Shown here: piece after piece, positions 17,145-26,731 of the stretch
How the letters are laid out: every line of letters starts with the position of its first letter
Position numbering within the stretch: the first letter of the stretch is position 1
Source: Cyanobacterium sp. T60_A2020_053
GTDB lineage: Bacteria > Cyanobacteriota > Cyanobacteriia > Cyanobacteriales > Cyanobacteriaceae
Assembly: GCA_015272165.1 (NCBI GenBank)
Contig: JACYMF010000012.1
Location: 1 to 64,000 of the forward strand
Direction: 5' to 3'
DNA: 64,000 nt
The notes under the pieces: model-generated
The model's input: the letters and a program-made list of their open reading frames with translations, nothing else
What the model was told of the DNA's origin: nothing
Database searches by the model: none
Translations under genes and position numbers: made by a program

Positions 17145-17178
17145 AAGTCTTCTCCCATAAAGAGAAGACTTTTTTTAT
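17145..17178. terminator. bidirectional terminator between amt and recR
   Basis: AAGTCTTCTC and GAGAAGACTT form a perfect 10-bp stem with a 7-base loop, followed by T on the plus strand and preceded by AT-rich sequence on the other. It serves both convergent genes. Confidence 0.85.
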
Positions 17179-17771
17179 TGATCTAATTCTCGGCGCCCGG
17201 ATAGCGCCCGTGCCAAGGTAACTTCATCTGCATACTCCAAATCACCGCCCATGGGTAATCCGAAGGCAATTCTAGTTACTTTGGTAAAAGATTTTAATAG
17301 TTGTCCTACATATAAAGTAGTGGTTTCCCCTTCTACACTAGGATTAATAGCTAAAATAACTTCCTGAGTTTTTTCTCTATTTACTCTTTCCACTAAGGCT
17401 TTAATATTTAATTGTTCTGGTCCAATGCCATCAAGGGGCGAAATAACCCCTCCCAATACATGGTACTTGCCTTGATATTCTCTAGTTTTTTCTAAGGCAA
17501 TGACATCTTTAGAGTCTGTGACGACACAAATGGCGGTGTTATCCCGTTGTGGATTACTGCATATATTACAAATTGGTTCTGCTGATAAATGGAAACAGCG
17601 CTGACAAAAGCCTACTTTTTGCTTGGCTTCTAATATTGCCTGAGCCAAATTTTCTGCATCTTGGGGAGGGCGCTTGAGGATATGTAAAGCCAATCTCTGT
17701 GCGCTTTTTGGACCTACCCCCGGTAGTTTTTGCAGTTGTTCAATTAATCGAGCTAGAGGCGGAGTATAAAT
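17175..17771 (-). CDS. recR: recombination protein RecR, apparently starting at ATT
   Basis: RecR loads RecA with RecF/RecO during recombinational repair. The helix-hairpin-helix [12 protein letters not shown] is at 15-26, a four-Cys zinc finger has Cys at 56, 59, 68 and 71, and the Toprim domain starts near [14 protein letters not shown]. The homologous N-terminus ([17 protein letters not shown]) extends 26 residues upstream of the first usable ATG/GTG/TTG (a TTG inside the protein). The only near-cognate codon before it is ATT at 17771, with an in-frame TAG four codons further up. Starting there gives 198 aa, the normal RecR length. Confidence 0.88.
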   Translation of the reverse strand: MYTPPLARLIEQLQKLPGVGPKSAQRLALHILKRPPQDAENLAQAILEAKQKVGFCQRCFHLSAEPICNICSNPQRDNTAICVVTDSKDVIALEKTREYQGKYHVLGGVISPLDGIGPEQLNIKALVERVNREKTQEVILAINPSVEGETTTLYVGQLLKSFTKVTRIAFGLPMGGDLEYADEVTLARALSGRRELDQ

Positions 17772-17827
17772 AGCTTTTACCTAATCAAATTTTCAACCAA
17801 GTGATCATATCATTATTGTGAGTCTTG

Positions 17828-17935
17828 GTCAAAGAGCAAGGAGCAAAGGGCAAACAGGAGAAAAAATTTAGAATTTAGAATTTAGAAAACAATTACTTCT
17901 ACATTCTTCCCACTATCCATTGTCAATTTTGTGCT
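17828..17935. repeat. intergenic short-repeat mosaic
   Basis: GAGCAAGG/GGGCAAA units, AATTTAGA heptamers, AACAATTACTTCTACATTC and ATCCATTGTCAATT in the same order as at 10.5 and 44.25 kb. Confidence 0.65.
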
Positions 17936-18008
17936 ATATTGATTTTGGTTAATGACCCACCTAACTGAAAGATATTCGGAAATAAATAGCAAAGTAAAAA
18001 TATATATC

Positions 18009-18353
18009 ATGAACAAAGGAAAAGGATTTGGCTTGGGTTTAGGTAAGATGAAGGAACTTGCAGAAGCCTTCAAAAAAGCTCAAGAAGTACAAGAGGGAGC
18101 GAAAAAACTCCAACAAGAGTTGGAAACTATGGAAATTGAGGGCAAAAGTGAAGACGGTTTAGTTACAGTAGTAATGAGCGGTAATCAAGAGCCTTTAAGA
18201 GTTATCATCAGTGATGAAGCGATGGGGAAAGGCTCAGAAGCTCTTTCTGCTAGTGTCACCAGCGCCCTCCAACAAACTTATCAAATCTCCACCGATACCA
18301 TGCGCCAAAAAATGGAAGATTTAACCGGCGGTTTAGGTTTACCCGGAATGTAA
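18009..18353 (+). CDS. YbaB/EbfC family nucleoid-associated protein
   Basis: Small dimeric DNA-binding protein of the YbaB/EbfC family, usually found near recR and dnaX. From the ATG at 18009 it is 114 aa, the family length: a glycine-rich start ([13 protein letters not shown]), a long helix with [20 protein letters not shown], then the strand region [21 protein letters not shown] longer frame from 17952 would add 19 atypical residues and is rejected. It is divergent from recR across a repeat-rich gap, so the common recR-ybaB operon is not kept here. Confidence 0.88.
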   Translation: MNKGKGFGLGLGKMKELAEAFKKAQEVQEGAKKLQQELETMEIEGKSEDGLVTVVMSGNQEPLRVIISDEAMGKGSEALSASVTSALQQTYQISTDTMRQKMEDLTGGLGLPGM

Positions 18354-18359
18354 GGGAGA

Positions 18360-18530
18360 AGACAAGGGGAAGCAGAGGAGAAAGGGGAAGAAAATTTAGA
18401 ATGTAGAATTTAGAATTTAGAAAATAAAGTTAATTCAATATTTTTTAGTAATATTTTATTTATAATGAGTTGTTTAGCATTCTACATTCTGCATTCCTTC
18501 AATTATCCATTGTCCATTATCCATTGTTTT
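18360..18530. repeat. intergenic short-repeat mosaic overlapping the mazG 3' end
   Basis: Purine-rich GGGGAAGCAGAGG units, TTTAGAA heptamers, TTCTACATTCTGCATTCC, then ATTATCCATTGTCC, whose complement encodes the last residues of MazG. Confidence 0.7.
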
Positions 18531-19309
18531 GCTTTCTGCCATAATGCTTCTAATTCCATAATGTTATGTTCGGATAACGGGCGCTGGGCATATTTTTCCA
18601 TCACGGCTAAACGCTTAATAAAGCGATGGTTTGTGCCTTGTAGCGCCCTTGTGGCATCCAAATCATACCATCGAGCTAAATTAATTAGAGTGAAAAAAAG
18701 ATCGCCTAATTCTTCTTCTGCATGGTTTTGATTATTTTCCTCAATGGCTTCTTGAAATTCTCCCAACTCTTCATGGAATTTCTCCCAAACGCCCTCGATA
18801 TTTTCCCACTCAAATCCAGCTCGCGCCGATTTTTTACTGATTTTTTGACCTGCCATCAAGGGTGGTAAACTACGATGATATTGTGTTAGTTGATCACTTA
18901 AAAAGGCTGATTCTTGACGGGAAGCCTTTTCTTGAGCTTTAATTTTTTCCCAGTTTTCATGGATTTGAGTATCATCGGTTATTTTCACATTGCCAAATAC
19001 ATGGGGATGACGACGAATTAATTTCTCGGTGATATTTTGCGCCACATCTTCGAGGCTGAAATGTCCTTCATCTTGGGCAATTTGTGCTTGTAAAACAACT
19101 TGTAGCAGTAAATCTCCTAATTCATCGGCGATTTGTAGTTGATTTTGACTGCGAATAGCATCAACTACTTCATAGCTTTCCTCAATAATATAAGGTATCA
19201 AAGATGTTTGAGTTTGAGCTAAATCCCATGGGCAACCGGTGGAGGGCGCTCTTAATTTTGCCACCACTTCTATTAATTCTTGAATTGCTTTTAAGGTTTT
19301 GTTTTCCAT
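18503..19309 (-). CDS. mazG: nucleoside triphosphate pyrophosphohydrolase MazG
   Basis: Hydrolyses NTPs and dNTPs to monophosphates, cleaning the nucleotide pool. 268 aa from the ATG at 19309; a TTG at 19324 would add five residues. It has two MazG-type domains: the first with CPWDLAQTQTSLIPYIIEES and EVVDAI metal-binding acidic residues, the second with GFEWENIEGVWEKFHEELGE and EEELGDLFFTLINLARW. The last five residues (IMDNG) are encoded by a dispersed ATTATCCATTGTCC repeat, an acquired tail that should not harm the fold. Upstream of the start is a gap with weak repeats. Confidence 0.93.
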   Translation of the reverse strand: MENKTLKAIQELIEVVAKLRAPSTGCPWDLAQTQTSLIPYIIEESYEVVDAIRSQNQLQIADELGDLLLQVVLQAQIAQDEGHFSLEDVAQNITEKLIRRHPHVFGNVKITDDTQIHENWEKIKAQEKASRQESAFLSDQLTQYHRSLPPLMAGQKISKKSARAGFEWENIEGVWEKFHEELGEFQEAIEENNQNHAEEELGDLFFTLINLARWYDLDATRALQGTNHRFIKRLAVMEKYAQRPLSEHNIMELEALWQKAKQWIMDNG

Positions 19310-19691
19310 TAAGTTATCGTGCAAAATTAATTGTATATAGGCAAGGGGCTAACAAGGGGCGCACATCCCCTTCCCTTCCTCTGTTATCATAACTTTGAGA
19401 AAAATAAAAATCGCAATTAATTTTGCTTACCGACTCACCTGTGGCAGTTTTTATTTCTTTCAACCCGACTTTAGATTATCACAAAAATTCCCTTTGCGTC
19501 TTCGTGCCTTTGCGAGAAACACCTCTCCAGAAATACAAGCAAGATGCCTGTTTCACTGTGCAAAAATTCTAATTGTTGGAGATGTCTAATCAAGATTTGT
19601 GTAATGGTTAATGGTTTAAATTCGAGTTTTTGCTATAAGCTATGTAGTTAAGTTATAGAAAATATTGAGATTGTGTGAGGAAGTATTAAAA
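19310..19691. other. divergent intergenic region mazG-glmM
   Basis: No gene seen. It includes CTTTGCGTCTTCGTGCCTTTG (a common repeat also echoed near 37388), a GGAGATGTCTAATC module also found near 26167 and, inverted, near 33443, and the AT-rich promoter region of glmM. Confidence 0.5.
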
Positions 19692-21083
19692 ATGGTTTTA
19701 TCTATAGATGCACCGAAACAAAAACTACCGAGTAAACTATTTGGCACTGATGGCATTCGGGGCAAAGTGGGAGATTTATTAACCCCCGATTTAGCTTTAA
19801 ATTTAGGTATCGCTGCCGGAATGGTGTGGCAAGGAATGAATAAAATTAATCATAGGGTGGTGATTATTGGGCAAGATTCCCGCAATTCTAGCGATATGTT
19901 GTCTATGGCTATGGCTTCGGGTTTAACTGCTACGGGTTTGGAAGTGTGGAATATCGGTTTATGTCCTACCCCTTGCGTATCCTATTTAGCTAGGACTACG
20001 GGCGCTATGGGCGGTATCATGATTTCAGCTAGTCATAATCCACCAGAGGATAATGGTATCAAGTTTTTTGGTCAAGATGGCACGAAATTAAATCCCCACA
20101 TTGCCCAAGAAATTGAAACTATTCTGAGACAATTATCGGGAAGTTATCATGGCACAAAATATGGGAAAAGTTATCATCGTCATCAGTTAACGGATAACTA
20201 CACTCGTTTTTTACAAAATTCTTTACCTCAAAATCTCAATTTTCGGGGTTTGCGCATTGTGTTGGATTTGGCTTGGGGTGCGGCGGTAGAAATAGCGCCC
20301 TCCATCTTTGAAGCCATGGGCGCTGATGTGATTACATTGCATCATCAAGCGGATGGAGATCGTATTAATGTTAATTGTGGTTCGACTCATTTAGAACAGT
20401 TACAACAGGCTGTGAAGCATTATCAAGCGGATATGGGTTTTGCTTTTGATGGAGATGCGGATCGGGTGATGGCCATAGACGGTGAAGGGCGCAAGGTTTG
20501 TGGGGATTATATTCTCTATCTTTGGGGGCAATATTTACAGGAACATGGTCAATTACCTGATAATTTGTTGGTAGGCACGGTAATGGCTAATTTAGGTTTT
20601 GAGGTGGCATGGCAAAATCTTGGCGGTAAGTTATTGCGCACTGCGGTGGGAGATCAACAGGTTCAAGCGAGAATGTGGGAGACGGGCGCTATGCTAGGAG
20701 GTGAACAATCTGGGCATATTCTTTGTCACCATCATCATTTTTCAGGGGATGGCATTCAAACGGCTTTACATTTAACGGCTTTAGCCCAAGAAAAACAGGT
20801 TAGCTTAACTGATTTAGTGGCAAATAGTTTTACTCCTTATCCTCAAGTGTTAAAAAATGTCAGAGTTGAAGACAGAGAAAAGCGTTTAAATTGGCAAAAT
20901 TGCGATGCTTTGGTTAATGCCATTGCCGAAGCAGAAAGGGCGATGGGCGCTGAAGGTCGTGTTTTGGTGCGCGCTTCTGGCACTGAACCTTTAATTCGTG
21001 TTATGGTTGAGGCACAAAATGAACAATTAGTCAATCATTGGACTGATAATTTGATAGCTGTGGTTACTCAAAACTTTGCATAG
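19692..21083 (+). CDS. glmM: phosphoglucosamine mutase
   Basis: Converts glucosamine-6-phosphate to glucosamine-1-phosphate for UDP-GlcNAc and cell wall synthesis. 463 aa from the ATG at 19692, which has GAGGAAG about 12 bases before it; a TTG frame start at 19665 is less likely. Phosphoserine loop ISASHNPP has Ser114, the metal loop DGDADR is at 253-258, and the C-terminal phosphate loop is [14 protein letters not shown]. The N-terminal LFGTDGIRG separates GlmM from phosphomannomutases. Housekeeping gene, probably monocistronic. Confidence 0.95.
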   Translation: MVLSIDAPKQKLPSKLFGTDGIRGKVGDLLTPDLALNLGIAAGMVWQGMNKINHRVVIIGQDSRNSSDMLSMAMASGLTATGLEVWNIGLCPTPCVSYLARTTGAMGGIMISASHNPPEDNGIKFFGQDGTKLNPHIAQEIETILRQLSGSYHGTKYGKSYHRHQLTDNYTRFLQNSLPQNLNFRGLRIVLDLAWGAAVEIAPSIFEAMGADVITLHHQADGDRINVNCGSTHLEQLQQAVKHYQADMGFAFDGDADRVMAIDGEGRKVCGDYILYLWGQYLQEHGQLPDNLLVGTVMANLGFEVAWQNLGGKLLRTAVGDQQVQARMWETGAMLGGEQSGHILCHHHHFSGDGIQTALHLTALAQEKQVSLTDLVANSFTPYPQVLKNVRVEDREKRLNWQNCDALVNAIAEAERAMGAEGRVLVRASGTEPLIRVMVEAQNEQLVNHWTDNLIAVVTQNFA

Positions 21084-21145
21084 TTAAACAATTGCTCAAA
21101 AGGGCAAAGGTTAAATAAATATTGAGTATTTAAACTTATTTTTTC

Positions 21146-21253
21146 CTCAGCTTCCCCTTCTACCTCAGCTTCCCCTTCTACCTCTGCTTCCCCTTCTACC
21201 TCTGCTTCCCTTTCTACCTCTGCTTCCCTTTCTTCCTCTGCTTCCCTTTCTTC
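21146..21253. repeat. 18-bp pyrimidine-rich tandem repeat
   Basis: Six adjacent copies of an 18-base unit (CTCAGCTTCCCCTTCTAC and variants with CTCTG or TTTCTTC). It fills the leader of the following gene up to 17 bases before its ATG. Confidence 0.93.
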
Positions 21254-21270
21254 TTTCTTGTATAAAAAAT

Positions 21271-22986
21271 ATGACTAGCATAAGCGCCCGTCGCCGTCAA
21301 CAAAAAACTGTCAATAACGAAGTAAAATCTCTCAGTGTCAAAGACAAACTAGCGCTGAGAAAACAACAACGCAAAGCTCGACAAAAATTGTTTTTGTCAT
21401 GGGCGCTATCTCTATCCTTGGGAATATTAGTAACTTTGTTCGCTCTTTTCCTGACGGAAGTTAAATTGGCGGTGGGCGCTGGTGTTGCCACTATCTGTTT
21501 AATCTTGTCTTATTTTTATCCCCGTTCCGCATTGTGGGTATTTTTAATTTATATGCCTTTCGGAGGCACGATTACCTATTGGTTAGCCGATGGAAAGCTA
21601 ATATTTCAAATTGCTAAAGATGTTTTTTATATCCCCGCCCTATTAGCTTTGTTGGTGGATTGTCAACGGCGCAATAAGCCGATTTTTGTAGCTAAACAGT
21701 TATTACCTACTTTTAGTTTTTTGGTGGCAATTTGTGTAATGATTCTGTTTGCCATTAACGCTAGATTAGAATTATTTGCGCCCACCTGCACATTTTTAAG
21801 TGAAACTGCCTCCACGGGTATTTGTCGTGATGGTCAAACCTTTCTACAGGGTATTTTAGGCTTAAAAGTTTTTCTCGGTTATATTCCTCTCATTTTCTGT
21901 GCTTACTATCTCATTGAAGATAAAAAAACTCTATTAACTTTAGGTCGAGTTCTCGCTATTTTAGCTATTATTTGTTGTACTTTAGCTTTTATTCAATATA
22001 CTTTTCTTAAAACCGGGCGCTGTCAGGCTACCAGTGCATTGACGGAGGGCGCTGGGCTATTTCAAGCCAGTTTGGACGCTAAATGCTTTGTGGGTGGTTC
22101 TCTCCTTTATACTCCAGAACAAAATCAAATTCGTTTACCCGGTACGTTTGTTTCACCTTGGCATTGGGGTTGGTTTCTCATTGCCAACAGTGCGATTTGT
22201 TTTACTGTTGCCTTTTTTGAAGTATCTTTCTTTTGGCAGTTAATTGGTTTCGGTGGCTTGGGTTTAATTTTCATCAATGCCGTTATTTCAGGGCAACGGG
22301 CTGCTTTAATTGGCGTTCCAGCTTTCACTTTAGTAATGTTAGTGTTAACAGGTCAAATTGTGCGGTTGAAGCGTTTTCTTCCCATTGCTTTAGGTATGGC
22401 GTTAGTTTTAGTTATTTTTGCTTCTCGTAATCCCGATTTTATTCAGCAGCGTATAGATAGCACCATCGGGCGCTGGAAGACAGCGCCCCCCCAAGAGTTT
22501 ATTATCCGTCAATGGAATTGGGCTGCTCAAAATGGCGTTTCCTATGGAGGAATACTATTGGGTAAAGGCTTGGGAAGTGCAACCAATTCAGGAAGAGCTT
22601 TTGGTTCAACGGCATTTTTAGAAACCTATCACCCCAAAGTGTTATATGAGGTGGGTTATTTGGGTTTAATTGCTTTCCTAGTTTTTATTACCCATTTACT
22701 CCTTTATACCTTCAAAATTTATCGATCTTTACGAGACCCTGTTTTAAAAAGTTTTGCGGGCGCTTTCTGGATATTTATGTTAGTAATTGGTTATTTTCCC
22801 TATTGGTATCCTCTTGATACTGATCCCGTTGCTATTTATTATTGGCTATTTGCCGGAGTATTAATTAAGTTACAAGCCATTGATAAGGAAGAAAGAACTA
22901 AAGAAATTGAACAAATAACTATTAGTAAACCGATTAAGCGTAAAAAGGGCAGACTAATTTCCAAAAGAACAAGTTTTAATAACTGA
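21271..22986 (+). CDS. O-antigen ligase/polymerase-like membrane protein (HpsL-like)
   Basis: 571 aa: a basic cytoplasmic N-terminus (residues 1-38, many R and K), about eleven hydrophobic spans, a large loop between spans in the second half (around 400-450, with TIGRWKTAPPQEFIIRQWNW) and a basic tail. The layout and the GxGLGSATN-type stretch resemble O-antigen ligase/Wzy polymerase proteins. The N-terminal LSVKDKLALRKQQRKARQK reminds me of HpsL of the hormogonium polysaccharide set; that is a weak match from memory. No other polysaccharide genes adjoin. The leader is a pyrimidine-rich tandem array, and a hairpin terminator follows. Confidence 0.65.
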   Translation: MTSISARRRQQKTVNNEVKSLSVKDKLALRKQQRKARQKLFLSWALSLSLGILVTLFALFLTEVKLAVGAGVATICLILSYFYPRSALWVFLIYMPFGGTITYWLADGKLIFQIAKDVFYIPALLALLVDCQRRNKPIFVAKQLLPTFSFLVAICVMILFAINARLELFAPTCTFLSETASTGICRDGQTFLQGILGLKVFLGYIPLIFCAYYLIEDKKTLLTLGRVLAILAIICCTLAFIQYTFLKTGRCQATSALTEGAGLFQASLDAKCFVGGSLLYTPEQNQIRLPGTFVSPWHWGWFLIANSAICFTVAFFEVSFFWQLIGFGGLGLIFINAVISGQRAALIGVPAFTLVMLVLTGQIVRLKRFLPIALGMALVLVIFASRNPDFIQQRIDSTIGRWKTAPPQEFIIRQWNWAAQNGVSYGGILLGKGLGSATNSGRAFGSTAFLETYHPKVLYEVGYLGLIAFLVFITHLLLYTFKIYRSLRDPVLKSFAGAFWIFMLVIGYFPYWYPLDTDPVAIYYWLFAGVLIKLQAIDKEERTKEIEQITISKPIKRKKGRLISKRTSFNN

Positions 22987-23020
22987 TCTGTGGGAGCGAT
23001 GACCCAGTTTTCCGATGATT

Positions 23021-23051
23021 AGAGAGTTTATCCAGCAATATCTCTCTTTTT
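23021..23051 (+). terminator. terminator of the HpsL-like gene
   Basis: AGAGAG and CTCTCT pair around a 15-base loop and run into five T, about 35 bases after the stop codon. Confidence 0.55.
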
Positions 23052-23097
23052 CGATCTACTGAATTTGCCCTCAGGATTTCAATAATGAGTGCAAAAC

Positions 23098-23475
23098 CTA
23101 CTTAAAAGCGCCCTTCACCGTAGATAATAAGTTTATACTAAGTTGTAGTGTTCCTTGCCAATGTTGAGTAATGGTGGAGGCTTTCATTGATTTAGTCTGG
23201 GGTTGTTTGGCGGTGGCAAAAAATAATAAATCTGTGTGCAAAAGACGGAGATAACGATGGGTTTCCGTTTGCCATGATTGCCACAATCTTTGGTTTTCAC
23301 TGTCTAAATCATCGAAAGATAAAGGTAGAATTTTTTTTTGTAAAAACTGCTGAATCTTTTGCCATTCTTCACTAAGATGATAAGCCTGTTGATTTTGGCT
23401 TTGCCACTCATCTCCAAATTTTTTTAGTAACAATATCCAGTCTTGCACAAGTTCAAAATGTAATTTTGATAACAT
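23098..23475 (-). CDS. PatD-like conserved cyanobacterial protein
   Basis: 125 aa, all-helical by composition, no signal peptide or span. The C-terminal half (SWQTETHRYLRLLHTDLLFF, then ATAKQPQTKSMKA) resembles the cyanobacterial PatD family, named for heterocyst frequency control in Anabaena but also present in unicellular strains where that role cannot apply. The match is from memory of the helical RLL..DL.F...A.QP pattern. The AGCGCCC motif at its 3' end supplies codons near the stop (STVKGAFK). Function in this organism unknown. Confidence 0.5.
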   Translation of the reverse strand: MLSKLHFELVQDWILLLKKFGDEWQSQNQQAYHLSEEWQKIQQFLQKKILPLSFDDLDSENQRLWQSWQTETHRYLRLLHTDLLFFATAKQPQTKSMKASTITQHWQGTLQLSINLLSTVKGAFK

Positions 23476-23811
23476 TTTTATTCTATTACGTTACAATAAT
23501 AAGAATTAAGAATTTTTGACTATACTTAGATCAACGAGTAATCATACTTAGATTAGACTTAGTGAAATTACTCTGATATAGCAATTTGTATTTACGGTAA
23601 TATTTTACCTTAATTTTACCTTTCCTTGTTTAATTTAGAGAGGTAATATATTCCTGATATTTCTCTATTACAATCTTGATAATTTTGAGTAAATACTAAC
23701 TTTTTTAGTAATTTATTTAATAACCTAAAAACTTCAACTAAGCAATATTATAATTTGAATAAGTAATTAAAACTAATAAAAAAATAACCGTTGTTATCAC
23801 TAATAAAACCT
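23476..23811. other. AT-rich leader of rel
   Basis: Low-complexity AT-rich sequence between two divergent genes. I see no small gene, hairpin or known repeat beyond a TTAGATTAGACTTAG direct repeat near 23550. Confidence 0.4.
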
Positions 23812-26052
23812 ATGACTATTACCATTCCTAACCACGAAAAGCAAAAAAAAATTCACCTTCCTGAATGGCTAAATCGAAGTATCATTGGAGACCAAAACGA
23901 TCCCGATAATAACTTAATTTGTCGAGCTTTTGAGTATGCTTATAATCTTCATGACGGGCAGTATCGCAAGTCAGGTGAGGCTTATATCATACACCCTATC
24001 GCTGTGGCAGAGTTATTACGAGATTTAGGGGGAGATGCAGAAATGATCGCAGCTGGTTTTCTCCATGATGTAGTAGAAGATAATGAAGATGTCAAACCTG
24101 AGCATATCGAGGAGTTATTTGGCAGTAATGTTAGGCAATTAGTGGAAGCCGTTACAAAATTATCAAAATTTAATTTTTCTAACAAAACCGAAAGACAAGC
24201 CGAGAATTTTCGGCGAATGTTTTTGGCAATGGCTCAAGATATTCGAGTCATTGTGGTAAAATTGGCGGATAGATTACATAATATGCGCACCCTTGATTTT
24301 TTGCCCCCTGATAAGCAAAAAGCCATCGCCAGAGAAACTAAGGAAATTTTTGCGCCCCTCGCCAATCGATTAGGAATGTGGCAATTTAAATGGGAATTGG
24401 AAGATTTAAGTTTTAAGTATTTACACCCGGAAGATTATCAAGAAATCCGTAATTTAATTGCTGAAAGAAGAAGCGACAGAGAAGCAAGAATATCTCAGGT
24501 AATGGAGAAGGTAAATGAAGGTTTACAACAATACAACGTAACACCTCTGGAAGTCAAAGGGCGCCCGAAGCACCTCTACGGCATCTATGAGAAGATGCAA
24601 AGACAAAATAAAGAATTTGACCAAATTTTTGATATTGCCGCGCTAAGAATAATCGTGAACACAAAGCAGGAATGTTATCAAGCCTTAGCAGTAGTGCATG
24701 ACGCTTTTCGACCGATTCCGGGTAGGTTTAAAGATTATATCGGTTTACCCAAAGCCAATTTATATCAATCCTTACATACAGCAGTAGTCAGTTTGAACGG
24801 GCGCCCGTTAGAAATCCAAATTCGCACCCTGGAAATGCACCACATCGCCGAATATGGTATCGCTGCGCATTGGAAATATAAAGAAGCAGGAAATTCTAAA
24901 AATACTTTCTTATCCAATGATGAACAAAAATTCACTTGGTTAAGACAATTATTAGACTGGCAAAAGGATTTAAAAGACGCAGAAGAATATGTAGATAACC
25001 TCAAAGAAAATTTATTTGATGATGATATTTATGTTTTTACCCCTCAAGGAAAACTAATTTCCTTACATCAAGGTTCAACTGCCGTTGATTTTGCCTATCG
25101 TATTCATACAGAAGTAGGTAATCATTTGAAGGGTGTGACTATTAACGGGCGCTGGTCAGCATTAGACCAAGTATTGAAAAATGGTGATATTGTAGAGATA
25201 CTCACCGCTAATAATGCTCATCCTAGCCTAGATTGGTTAAACTTTGTTAAAACTCCCAGCGCCCGTAACCGCATCCGACAATGGTATAAATTATCTCATC
25301 GGGATGAAAATATTGCTAGAGGCAGGGAATTATTAGAAAAAGAATTAGGAAAACATGGTTTAGAGTCTCTGCTAAAATCCGATACCATGTTCAAAGTTGC
25401 TCAAAAATGTAACTTTCATAAAGTGGATGATATGCTAGTGGCATTAGGTTACGGTGAAATTACCTCCACTCACGTCATCAACCGTTTACGAGAAGAAAAT
25501 AAACAACAACAACCCCCAGAAAATAAACCCACTACCCTACAAGAAGAAACTCAGTTAACCAATACTCATTTCAAACCATTTAAAGAAAGTGATAGTAGTA
25601 AATATCCCATCGCTGGAATTGAAGGATTAGAGTTTCATCTCGCTGGTTGCTGTCGCCCTTTACCCGGCGAAAATATCATCGGAGTTGTCACCCATTTGCG
25701 CGGTATTTCCATTCATCATCATGATTGCCCCAACCTTCGTAACCTCAAAGGAGACCGTTTTATCCCTGTAAGATGGAACAATAATGAAAAATCAAGCCAC
25801 AATGTTGCCTATCCTGTAGATATGATTGTTGAAACTATCGATAGAGTGGGAATTTTTCGAGATGTTTTAGGCAGACTTAGCGATTATCATGTTAACGTTA
25901 GTAACGCATGGGTGAAAACTAATCCGGGTAAACCAGCCTTCATTCATCTTACCATCGATGTGAGAGACTCTGAACAGTTAGGCAGTGTGATGCAAAAAAT
26001 CCGTAATATTAGCGATGTTTTGAATATTCGCCGTATTAGTGACGTTAATTAA
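23812..26052 (+). CDS. rel: bifunctional (p)ppGpp synthetase/hydrolase
   Basis: Rel/SpoT-type stringent response enzyme, 746 aa from the ATG at 23812 (a TTG at 23791 would add seven). Domains in order: HD hydrolase with IIHPIAVAELL and FLHDVVED; synthetase with GRPKHLYGIYEKMQRQ, DIAALRIIV and KDYIGLPKANLYQSLHT; TGS domain starting DDIYVFTPQGKLI; a helical and zinc-finger-like region with HLAGCCRPLPG; and a C-terminal ACT domain. All hydrolase and synthetase motifs look intact, so it should both make and degrade (p)ppGpp. Confidence 0.95.
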   Translation: MTITIPNHEKQKKIHLPEWLNRSIIGDQNDPDNNLICRAFEYAYNLHDGQYRKSGEAYIIHPIAVAELLRDLGGDAEMIAAGFLHDVVEDNEDVKPEHIEELFGSNVRQLVEAVTKLSKFNFSNKTERQAENFRRMFLAMAQDIRVIVVKLADRLHNMRTLDFLPPDKQKAIARETKEIFAPLANRLGMWQFKWELEDLSFKYLHPEDYQEIRNLIAERRSDREARISQVMEKVNEGLQQYNVTPLEVKGRPKHLYGIYEKMQRQNKEFDQIFDIAALRIIVNTKQECYQALAVVHDAFRPIPGRFKDYIGLPKANLYQSLHTAVVSLNGRPLEIQIRTLEMHHIAEYGIAAHWKYKEAGNSKNTFLSNDEQKFTWLRQLLDWQKDLKDAEEYVDNLKENLFDDDIYVFTPQGKLISLHQGSTAVDFAYRIHTEVGNHLKGVTINGRWSALDQVLKNGDIVEILTANNAHPSLDWLNFVKTPSARNRIRQWYKLSHRDENIARGRELLEKELGKHGLESLLKSDTMFKVAQKCNFHKVDDMLVALGYGEITSTHVINRLREENKQQQPPENKPTTLQEETQLTNTHFKPFKESDSSKYPIAGIEGLEFHLAGCCRPLPGENIIGVVTHLRGISIHHHDCPNLRNLKGDRFIPVRWNNNEKSSHNVAYPVDMIVETIDRVGIFRDVLGRLSDYHVNVSNAWVKTNPGKPAFIHLTIDVRDSEQLGSVMQKIRNISDVLNIRRISDVN

Positions 26053-26392
26053 TTAGGTTTTTTGCATTAGACCTTTCCAATAATTATTTTAGTAATCAAT
26101 ATGAGTATTGTTTTTAAAAATTACTAATAATTTATTAATGATCCCTGTCGATAAACTAAAATTTCTGGAGATGTCTATAAACATATTTTATGTTAATTTT
26201 CTTCTCATAGAATCAGCGCCCTCCGCCATATCTTACTCCCTTCTCCTGTGGTGAAGGGCGCTGGGAGTGAAGGTAGTATCATTTAATATCGTCTTGCTTA
26301 AATATATTCAAGGGATTGATTTTAATTCATCATACGGTGAGGAATAATGGTGGAGGGCGCTTGAATATTTATAAATAATAAGATTAATAACA
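26053..26392. other. left boundary of the toxin-antitoxin island
   Basis: Contains the GGAGATGTCTATAA module (26167), the left 38-bp direct repeat (26214-26251), an inverted pair of AGCGCCC motifs (26215 and 26254) able to form a stem, and a further motif copy GGTGGAGGGCGCT (26349-26361) just before the first toxin-antitoxin pair. No gene seen. Confidence 0.6.
26214..26251. repeat. 38-bp direct repeat, left copy
   Basis: Starts CAGCGCCCTCCGCCATAT and ends TTCTCCTGTGG. It matches 28439-28476 at 36 of 38 positions. The two copies flank three toxin-antitoxin pairs. Confidence 0.85.
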
Positions 26393-26731
26393 ATGGAAAA
26401 AAAAATCTTAAACAATAAAAAAATAAGCATAATAACAGAAAGATTAAAAAAAGAACTTGAACTTATTTATAGTAATAAATTGAGTAGGTTAATTTTATTC
26501 GGTTCACAAGCAAGAGGGGATGCAAATATTGATTCTGATATTGATATATTGGTGGTATTAAAAGGAGAAGTTAAACAAGTTAATGAGATTATGAAAAATA
26601 GCTATCTAATTAGCAATTTATGTTTAGAATATGATGCTTTAATTAATTGCTTTTATATTTCAGAGGAAGCCATGAATAGTCAAAATAAATCTTTAATTCA
26701 AAATATTAATAAAGACGGTATATTAATATGA
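26393..26731 (+). CDS. mntA: MNT-domain nucleotidyltransferase antitoxin
   Basis: 112 aa. The minimal nucleotidyltransferase motif GSQARGDANIDSDIDILVV (near 42-60) has the GS and both catalytic Asp residues. In characterised pairs MntA AMPylates the HEPN RNase toxin to silence it. Its stop overlaps the start of the HEPN gene by four bases (ATGA), the classic arrangement. The first 25 residues are Lys-rich and helical. The start ATG follows an A-rich leader. Confidence 0.85.
   Translation: MEKKILNNKKISIITERLKKELELIYSNKLSRLILFGSQARGDANIDSDIDILVVLKGEVKQVNEIMKNSYLISNLCLEYDALINCFYISEEAMNSQNKSLIQNINKDGILI

Noticed and set aside
26215-26266. Terminator for rel formed by the inverted AGCGCCC motifs
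   Set aside because: The arms can pair, but no T-run follows and the site is 160 bases after the stop codon; more likely two motif copies facing each other.
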